DNA of 15,100 bases. Origin: Asterionellopsis glacialis. Its lineage: Eukaryota; Bacillariophyta; Plagiogrammaphyceae; Rhaphoneidales; Asterionellopsidaceae. Position numbers and translations under genes: made by a program. Under the pieces are notes generated by a model that worked only from the letters and a program-made list of their open reading frames with translations, was not told the DNA's origin and did no database searches. Numbering within the stretch: the first letter of the stretch is position 1; every line of letters starts with the position of its first letter. Location of the stretch: contig WKLE02004784.1 of the NCBI GenBank assembly GCA_014885115.2, forward strand, positions 10,255-25,354, given 5' to 3'. Positions 8,885 through 15,100 of the stretch are shown here, piece after piece.

Positions 8885-10096
8885 ATTACCGTTGTTGTGG
8901 CTGTTTCAGGTAATGTTTTTTTAAAAAGTGTGACAAGAAGCACCGCTTTCAGTGCATGTGTTATTATTGTTGTATTTTGTTGTCCTCAAATTCAATGAGT
9001 GAGATTTTTTTGTATGTATAGTTGCAATCGTGAGATCATCGAATGCAACATGTTCCATCTGTTTTTCGATTGACACCCAACCATACTAGACCTATCGAAC
9101 CAAACCGCATATGAGTCTTGGATTCTATGTAATTGGTGTCAAGGGCAGAGCGAAGGAGGGGGTTCGGGTTGCAGTTGCAGGCTCATTTTTCTGTGCTACT
9201 GTACAAAGAATAATGTGAGCATGGAAAAGACACCCACGACACATTCTCCGACCACGAGTCTCCGACACTTTCTGTTGGGAGGTCCGCCGAACGCAAATAT
9301 TCACAATACAGACACACATACCAACGCAAACACAAGTTGGCAAAGGTACATGTTCCTTCTGGCGGGGTGCTGTTGGAAAAAATGTTTGCGGTCTAAAAAC
9401 CCCAAGAAGTGCATAAACAAAATGGGCATCGGGTAGATCGATACAATTGTGCTGTTCTAACGACGGATGCAATCAATCATGGCAGGCATAGGTATTCCTT
9501 ATAGATAATTTCATAAAGGCTATTGTTTTATATTGTATTGATTGAACAAACGGTACGGTGCGCTGAATCAGAACCGGTACAAAACCAATTTGTGCTTGGT
9601 TCATTGCCGTCCATTGCGTTCCTTTTTCGAAGTCGAACTTGCTTTTCTCACTTTTATACCGGGAGTGTGAGCCTCTCTAGTCCTACCGTACCTTCATCGT
9701 TGGGACCTACTGGTATTGGTATTACCCTGCTCTATATCTATAATATGGGAAAGAGACCTAAAAAACATAATGCTTAGGGTTAGTTGTAATAATAACATCC
9801 TTCTCTGTGGGCGTGGGGTGTGGGGTGGGCAAATGACAGACGGTAACTCTGCGAGAGCCAAGAAAAATCCAAAATCCAAAAATCTGAGCATGAGACCCAA
9901 ACAAAAAAGTGATGGTTTTCTGTCGAACTTTTTTCTTGTTTTAGAGATTGTCATGTTTCTCATCACTCATCATGCGTTACAGCTGTACCTACAGTTTTGT
10001 TTACTTGACTTTACCATTGCAAATATATCTGAATACAGCAGAGTGAAAGAGACATAGCGTTTTCTCCATAATTTATATTATTTAAAAATAAACATC
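8885..10096. promoter_or_regulatory. Divergent 1.2 kb intergenic region between the propeller gene and RRP9
   Basis: Both flanking genes start from this stretch, so it should contain two promoters. Open frames of 73-115 codons at 9125-9472, 9215-9436, 9523-9777 and 9716-10057 overlap one another on opposite strands, are low in complexity and match nothing I know. I see no tRNA or other structured RNA that I can support. An AT-rich stretch (about 10061-10096) lies immediately before the RRP9 ATG. Confidence 0.45.
9809..9829 (+). promoter_or_regulatory. G-quadruplex-type G-run motif upstream of RRP9
   Basis: Four G runs (9809-9811, 9815-9818, 9822-9825, 9827-9829) are separated by loops of 3, 3 and 1 bases. 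This meets the usual G3+N1-7 pattern and lies about 270-290 bp before the RRP9 start codon. Whether it folds or regulates is not known. Confidence 0.45.
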
Positions 10097-11800
10097 ATGG
10101 TTGGTGTCCGTCGAAGAAAGTCAACGTCCACTGGTGCAAGTGCAAGCAGTAAGAAAACACGACAAAAGGGTCCACTTGATTTGGCTTGGAAATCAGGTGG
10201 GAAAAACGACGATGACGATGATGATGAACATTTAGAATCTGATTCTTCTTCCGACGAGGATGAAGATGGATTCCGTAATGCACCGTCGTCATCGGACGAC
10301 GAAGAAGAGGAAGAAACCGTCGATGCGAAACGCGTACGAATGGCGCGAGAATATTTACAGAAATTAGAAGCACAACAAACAAATGATTCATCCTCTGACG
10401 AAGATGAAGATGGCGGTGTAGGTGTTGCTGATCGAATTAGTTTACGACTACAAAAAGAACGGTTACAAAAAGAGGGAACATTAGAACAAGAATTGGCTAC
10501 CAAAGTTCAATTCAAACTTGAATCGTACTCATCATCACTTGGTAGTGCACAAGATTGGATTACCAAGGGGTATATTCGTCAAGTGCGTGGACATGACTCG
10601 ACTCCTACATGTGTGGCCATGCCATTAAGTGGTGAATTTTGCATTTCAGGCTCCAAAGATAATTCTGTATTATTATATGATGTGGAACGTGCTACCAAAA
10701 CACGCACATTAGAACCCCAATGGAAACATACTGACATGAAATATAGACGAAATGATGGCGAAGTTTTGAGTTTAGCATGTTCCGATGATGGACGATATGC
10801 TGTTGTTGGGAAACGTAATGCAACAATTGATATACACGATTTACGATTAGCATCATCAAAGCACAAAAAGGACCAGAAAACTGCATCATCTGTGGTCAAC
10901 ACATTCAAAGGGCACAAGGGACCTGTCACAGCACTTACATTCCGTTCTCAATCTCTCCAATTATTCTCTGCGTCACAAGATCGATGCATACGTCATTACA
11001 ATTTAGATGAAATGATGTACATTGAAACTTTGTATGGACATCAAGCCGCCGTGACACAAATAGATTGCCACACGAAAGAACGTCCTATATCTGTTGGACG
11101 TGATCGTACAGCACGTGCCTGGAAACTATCAGAAGATACGCATTTAATCTTTCGAGGTGGTGCTCGGTGGTATCCAGCTGAATGCTGTACAGTCTTAAAA
11201 GATGACTGGTTTTTAACAGGTCATGAAGCATCCATGCAGTCATCATCCAGTACTGGTACGGGCAGTGGGGGAACGTTGGCATTATGGTTAACCGACAAAA
11301 AGAAACCCGTAACAACCATTGAAGATGCACATCAATCAAGTATCACAAGCTTAGCATGCGTCAAAGGTAGTGATTTAGTCTTGTCTGGATCAAAAGATGG
11401 GCACATAAAGTTATGGAACGTCCAGACTGGCAAAACAACTGATTCGCGTGGTATTCAATCAATTGGACAAATCCCCATTCGTGGATTTGTGAATGATATA
11501 GTTGTAGGTCCCAAAGCACAATATTGCGTTGCTGCTGTTGGACAAGAACCAAAATTAGGTCGATGGGAACGTGTTGCCAAAGCTAAAAATCGTATTGCTA
11601 TCATTTCATTGCGTGGTGGAGGTGAAACAGGACAACAGGAACACGAACCAAATGATGACGAAGAAGATGATGGTGAATCTACTTCAAGGCCTCAACATGA
11701 CGGCAATATGTACGAGGAACAAGAAGAAGTAGAAAATGTAGATTCATCTGGAAGTGATAATCAAGATGATGAATCCTCAAGTGGTAGTTATTCAGATTAA
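10097..11800 (+). CDS. RRP9: U3 small nucleolar RNP WD40 protein Rrp9 / U3-55K
   Basis: The product is 567 residues long and intronless, and the start is fixed by an in-frame TAG at 10055-10057. The basic N-terminus (VRRRK) leads to acidic Ser/Asp/Glu runs (residues about 38-73 and 98-105) and a helical segment (VRMAREYLQKLEAQQ, about 80-94), as in other Rrp9 proteins. Seven WD repeats follow from about 158 to 492 (for example FKGHKGPVTALTFRSQSLQL, and LVLSGSKDGHIKLWNV). The family-specific end VGQEPKLGRWERVAKAKNRI, then AIISL, spans 481-505 and closely resembles the human and yeast proteins. An acidic tail (506-567) follows. In this family the propeller binds the box B/C motif of U3 snoRNA and serves the early pre-rRNA cleavages in the nucleolus. 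A loop at about 380-392 (SSSSTGTGSGG) is an insertion between WD repeats. Confidence 0.93.
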   Translation: MVGVRRRKSTSTGASASSKKTRQKGPLDLAWKSGGKNDDDDDDEHLESDSSSDEDEDGFRNAPSSSDDEEEEETVDAKRVRMAREYLQKLEAQQTNDSSSDEDEDGGVGVADRISLRLQKERLQKEGTLEQELATKVQFKLESYSSSLGSAQDWITKGYIRQVRGHDSTPTCVAMPLSGEFCISGSKDNSVLLYDVERATKTRTLEPQWKHTDMKYRRNDGEVLSLACSDDGRYAVVGKRNATIDIHDLRLASSKHKKDQKTASSVVNTFKGHKGPVTALTFRSQSLQLFSASQDRCIRHYNLDEMMYIETLYGHQAAVTQIDCHTKERPISVGRDRTARAWKLSEDTHLIFRGGARWYPAECCTVLKDDWFLTGHEASMQSSSSTGTGSGGTLALWLTDKKKPVTTIEDAHQSSITSLACVKGSDLVLSGSKDGHIKLWNVQTGKTTDSRGIQSIGQIPIRGFVNDIVVGPKAQYCVAAVGQEPKLGRWERVAKAKNRIAIISLRGGGETGQQEHEPNDDEEDDGESTSRPQHDGNMYEEQEEVENVDSSGSDNQDDESSSGSYSD

Positions 11801-12444
11801 TACTTCAATAATAAGGACCATTGTACGTGTTTGTCAATTTTCAATTTTATTGTACACTCTAATTTAGAGAGTCATTCCATGTGACAATTTTTGAAGTAGT
11901 TGAATCTGGAAACAAAAAATCTATTAGAGGACTGGAGTGGTTGAATAGTCACTATTTTTTCTCGAGATGTAATCCTAGACTCTAGGTGCTTCTCGCACTG
12001 TATAGGAAATAGCTAGAGCTGATTAAACTATTCCTAATCCTACCTGGGTCCTTAGAATCCTACTTGTCCTACCTGTAGTCATAAGGTACAGGTTGCCCTT
12101 GGAAAGAAGAAAAGCCATGTTGCTCAGGTCAAGCTTGAAATTTTGAACCTCATAAGCAACATAATGCTTGAAAAATGTGCTGTTACTCATTTTGTGACAT
12201 AATTATGATGCCAGGAGTATCTGTAAAAATTTATAAATTTAAAAAAAAATGTAATCAAAAGAGAAAAATTATTTAATCTTTGATGATTAAATATATCGTC
12301 TGTTGGTTATCACTAACTTAAAGAAATTGTCCAATAAGCAAAGTCAAGCTTGCCAAAATATGACCCATCACTTTCCTGGTATTGTTTCTGAGGCATGGCA
12401 ACCTGTACCTGGTAGGACCTCTGTAGGACCTCTGTAGGACCTCT
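11801..12444. other. AT-rich 3' flank of RRP9 with diverged repeats, no intact gene
   Basis: The RRP9 3' UTR probably ends within the first few hundred bases; TGTA-containing T-rich DNA lies at 11820-11855. Short inverted repeats occur (CTCTA/TAGAG at 11857-11869; CCTAGA/TCTAGG at 11974-11986). From about 12040 the sequence consists of fragments that recur, inverted, at about 12343-12445. No coding region is supported. Confidence 0.6.
12043..12138 (+). repeat. Left arm of a diverged inverted repeat
   Basis: On the + strand this reads a run of GTCCT/TCCTAC units, then AGGTACAGGTTGCC (12084-12097) and later CAAGCTTG. The same order (GTCCTAC units, AGGTACAGGTTGCC, CAAGCTTG) is read on the - strand from about 12445 down to about 12343. 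The translated forms also agree in part (KVQVALGKKK against YQVQVAMPQKQ), so the fragment may come from an old coding repeat. The spacing between arms is about 200 bp. Confidence 0.5.
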
Positions 12445-12445
12445 A
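12343..12445 (-). repeat. Right arm of the diverged inverted repeat, with an 11-bp tandem repeat
   Basis: This is the partner of 12043-12138. It contains three units of TAGGACCTCTG (12413-12423, 12424-12434 and 12435-12445, the last with one change). The units abut the left end of the transposon-like element at 12445. Confidence 0.6.
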
Positions 12446-12475
12446 GGAGTGGGCGCCCTACCATTTGGCTCACCC
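12445..12475 (+). repeat. Left terminal inverted repeat (31 bp)
   Basis: It starts AGGAGTGGGCGCCC and ends TTGGCTCACCC. The reverse complement of 15061-15091 matches it at 29 of 31 positions, and both differences are C/T transitions. It is clearly GC-richer than the surrounding DNA. Confidence 0.75.
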
Positions 12476-12981
12476 CCCAGTATGATTCTACTGGAGTCTA
12501 TGGTGGTAATCAAAACTATCTCAGTAGGTTTCCATATACCTCTACTGGTATGATGTAAGTTGAAAGTGATCTGGTACACTGCTTCTACCTTGACATTAAA
12601 AAGCTGTTGAATTTCTGTTTTTCGAATAGATTTTATTCAAAAAAACAAGCCAGTTCACAAGAGATTCTTCTTTGAGATCCAATGAGCAAAGAAATATTCC
12701 AGATATTTCTCATCCCATATTTGGAAATCACAGTTGTCATGTCAAACTTTCAAGAAGATGCATGAGATAATCATGACTTTATCCATTCATGAATGCTCTA
12801 AAATGATGCCATTCATTAAGTTGTTTGGAAAATAATCAAGCTCTGTGAAGATATAATAATTTAGAGATGATTGTAATTAGTAAAGATGTTGAAGATCACT
12901 TGAATTTGGCAGTTGCCCTGACACTAGGTTCTTGTTCAAGAAAAGGAAAAAAATCTTCAATTTTTTTGTGTTTGCTTTTTT

Positions 12982-14396
12982 CTAACTGATATTTGAGAAC
13001 AGTGATACTCTTACTAATTGAGATACACTATCAACAATAGAGTTGGTTACTTCTTGTTCCCTTTCTTTGGTTGACACTGGTGGTATAACAGGAATTGTTG
13101 TTGTATCTGTCACCTTTTGGAACTTGCATAGTTTGTTGGCTATTACCTCAGTGGTTCTGAACGCCATGGGCATATGTAACTTTTCTTCTTTTATTGCTTG
13201 TTCCACTTTTGTTGTATCTGTAACAATACCTTGTTTTTCTAAATCTTCCCTTTTTTGTTCAAGAACTTTCATCTTCCAAGGATTAAATCACATATTGTCC
13301 AGGCTAACTGATTGGGTGTCTTATGTTGGTTGACAGGATCCACATTTTGCATTAAAGCTGCTACCTCATCTACTGACAACATCTGGTTGGTTTGAACTAC
13401 CTTGGCAAAGGCACCTGGTCCGTAAGTGCAGGATGCTCCTCATCATCTATCATATTCTTCTTGGCATGAATATGCACCTAAAAAAACAACAAACAACAAT
13501 TAGCATTCACAACAATCAAACAATACAACATGATTAATATTGTTAAAATACCATAAAAATATATTATACATACTATAAACGTACCTGTTGTATTACTTCT
13601 TGTTATGTACACTGATACATGCAAGTTAATTTTTCTATCTTGGTGCCCATTTTTTGAAAGACCCTTTGTATGGATGAGTCAGCAATCAACTTCCTTGTGT
13701 GCACCTCCCCATCTGAACCTACCTCATCCATATTATTAGTAGGTAAGACTTCAGAGAAGGTCTTCCACTTGCACAAAACCATTTTGTGGAGTAATTTTAT
13801 GAAATTATTCATCAACAAAAAACTGCAAACAAGTCATTTCAGTCACTTGAGATGCACGCTGTGCATCCAATGATGATGGATGAACTATTTTAAAAAGTTC
13901 TTTGTTTCTGTTGATTAAACTTCTAACAGTCTTCATGGTGGCTGGTTGAATATCACATTCATCAAAATTCTTATTAATAATAAGATTTATTACTTCTAAG
14001 CATGTATCTTCTGAAAAACTGTAGCTAGATTTTGACAGAATTCTGGCTAATTGGATAACATTTTTCTCACCATTTACTGTAAGACAACAATTATTCTTGC
14101 TCATTTCTAGGTAATGGTTCATGTGAGCATCTTTTTTTGTTTTCAAAAGGGATTCTAGTTATGGTAGCTGCTGCCTCCACCAAAGTACATTTTTGTGTAA
14201 CCATTGCCTTCAAATTACAAAAGGTGGATTTTAGAAGCTTCTTTTTGAAGTAATTTTGAACACTTTCATAAGGAATTTTGGTTCCTTCCATGAGTTTACA
14301 GAAACCAATGGGAGTTCAGTCAAAAAGTTGGGATTTGTAGTATCTTATGATACATTCTTTCAAATCTGAAGTTGTGCATTTGAGATATTTACCCAT
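12982..14396 (-). pseudogene. Transposase-like coding relic (probable pogo/DDE_1 family), frameshifted
   Basis: A chain of - strand open frames can be read through several breaks. It begins with ATG at 14396 (MGKYLKCTTSDLKECIIRYY). It meets TGA at 14316-14318 and continues in the same frame to about 14139. It shifts frame at a run of seven T (+ strand, 14132-14138) and again at a run of six A (13817-13822), then meets TAA at 13603-13605. Past a likely intron (13478-13584) at least two more shifts (about 13440 and 13285) lead to the last frame, which ends at 12982. Before the TAA the relic reads ...CKWKTFSEVLPTNNMDEVGSD, where NMDEVG fits the first catalytic Asp motif (N.DE.G) of DDE_1/pogo-type transposases. 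I recognise no second or third catalytic Asp, so most of the catalytic core seems lost. A relic is near certain; the family call is moderate. Confidence 0.6.
13478..13584 (-). other. Likely ancestral intron inside the transposase-like relic (107 nt)
   Basis: On the - strand the donor is CAG|GTACGT and the acceptor is TTTTTTTAG|GTGCAT. The flanking codons are in the same frame (QEVIQQ before, VHIHAKKNMIDDEE after), and the stretch between them is far richer in A+T. The frame upstream is the one already broken by TAA at 13603-13605. Confidence 0.5.
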
Positions 14397-15060
14397 TTTT
14401 TAGACAAAGTTGGAATCTGATGATGGTGCTAGTGTGGAAATGTCATCCTCATCAAGAGGATAGGGCACAAACAGTGATGCCTCATCAATGGTTGGGAGGT
14501 GAGGTTAAGAAACAAGAATGTTGTCAATATTTAATTTATGAAAAAATGAAGTGAAAGTTGCATCTGCAAAAAAAGGAATAAGAAAAGGGCGCAACAAAAA
14601 AATAAACAGCACACCATAGTTGGAATCTAGTAGGTTCAACGTTAAATCTAAGTAGACAGGCAACAATCTATGGTAGTATAGGTATGGCAATGTTTGCCAC
14701 ATGGTACATCACCATGGCATTCCATGGTGGAGAAATGAAGTGTCATGACACCATTGTCCTCAACAACGACTCCTATGTTTCTCAATTTGATGAGGTACTC
14801 CACGGTTTTTGTTTTTTTGCAAAATAAAGAACAATCACAGCTTCATGCAGCAACTGGCAACAAACAGGGATATCAGGGGATTCTGTGAAAAGTAGTTCAC
14901 AAAGGAGGTCTGAGCTATAAAAAAACATAAAAGAGAGAGTCAGACTGATTGGCTGTAATCCAGTGATTGGAGTTTGGCAAGACAAGATTTCCATGAAAAT
15001 GCTGGCTATGAGTATAAATTCATCATTAAAAATACGTAGGTTGGCACTCAGCCAAATTCT

Positions 15061-15091
15061 GGGTGAACCAAATGGTAGGGCACCCACTCCT
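15061..15091 (-). repeat. Right terminal inverted repeat (31 bp)
   Basis: Read on the - strand it starts AGGAGTGGGTGCCC and ends TTGGTTCACCC. It is the inverted partner of 12445-12475. Both arms read outward as LG(G)EPNGRAPTP if translated, which is most simply a consequence of the shared DNA. Confidence 0.75.
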
Positions 15092-15100
15092 CATCTACCA

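Larger units (their letters stand above)
12445..15091 (-). mobile_element. Probable degenerate pogo/Tc1-like DNA transposon bounded by 31-bp inverted repeats
   Basis: The span is 2647 bp, the size expected of pogo-like elements. The ends are inverted copies of one 31-bp sequence, and a decayed transposase-like frame runs inside on the - strand. Between the left end and the coding relic (12476-12981), and between the relic and the right end (14577-15060), the DNA is AT-rich. Open frames there (for example 12313-12579 -, 14782-15087 -, and an unlisted + frame from 14921 to the window edge) are not recognisable. TA stands at the left boundary (12444-12445), but the right boundary reads TC, so a TA target duplication is not clean. 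Only nine bases follow the right end before the window stops. The inverted-repeat sequence could instead belong to a different dispersed repeat. Confidence 0.5.

Noticed and set aside
9125..9472. 115-codon - frame in the divergent intergenic region
   Set aside because: Low-complexity Cys/Val and Arg/Thr content, overlapped by an opposite frame, no recognisable motif.
9523..10057. Two + frames of 84 and 113 codons before RRP9
   Set aside because: No domain or motif, no conserved-looking start context; more likely promoter and 5' leader sequence.
10078..10503. 141-codon - frame rich in Ser opposite the RRP9 N-terminus
   Set aside because: The Ser runs are the complement of the GAY/GAR acidic codons of RRP9.

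Overview
The window looks like nuclear DNA of a diatom or a close stramenopile. The coding density is that of a compact protist genome. The genes have few, short GT-AG introns and sit on both strands, there is no bacterial operon layout, and AT-rich intergenic DNA separates them. One gene encodes a very large membrane-anchored FG-GAP-type repeat protein of a style familiar from diatoms. The species cannot be fixed from the sequence.

Left (1-2543, + strand): a three-exon gene for a membrane-anchored TPR plus sulfotransferase protein. I rebuilt it from three open frames joined by two introns (914-1040 and 1676-1892). It has clear 5'-phosphosulfate (GFPRSGTT) and 3'-phosphate (RNPMDS) PAPS-binding motifs.

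Centre (2924-8884, - strand, convergent with the first gene): an intronless 1986-residue protein. It has a cytosolic N-terminus, one signal-anchor helix, a Thr/Ser stalk, then three successive blocks of seven FG-GAP-like repeats and a C-terminal block of seven NHL-like repeats. The second and third FG-GAP-like blocks are a tandem duplication about 1.3 kb long at DNA level. A Cys-rich module and Pro-rich hinges separate the blocks. I read this as four seven-bladed beta-propellers in a row outside the cytosol; function unknown.

Next (8885-10096): a 1.2 kb divergent intergenic region holding a G-quadruplex-type G-run motif. It lies between the propeller gene and 10097-11800 (+), which encodes the U3 snoRNP WD40 protein Rrp9/U3-55K.

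Right (11801-15100): AT-rich DNA with no intact gene. It holds diverged inverted and tandem repeats (about 12040-12445). Beyond these is an apparent DNA transposon relic, 12445-15091, bounded by a 31-bp inverted repeat (29/31 identical) and carrying on the - strand a frameshifted, stop-containing relic that I read as a pogo/DDE_1-like transposase.

The three intact genes have unrelated jobs: sulfation in the secretory pathway, an extracytosolic scaffold or adhesion-type protein, and ribosome biogenesis. Nothing in the sequence shows that they act together, although the first two both appear to belong to the secretory or cell-surface system.
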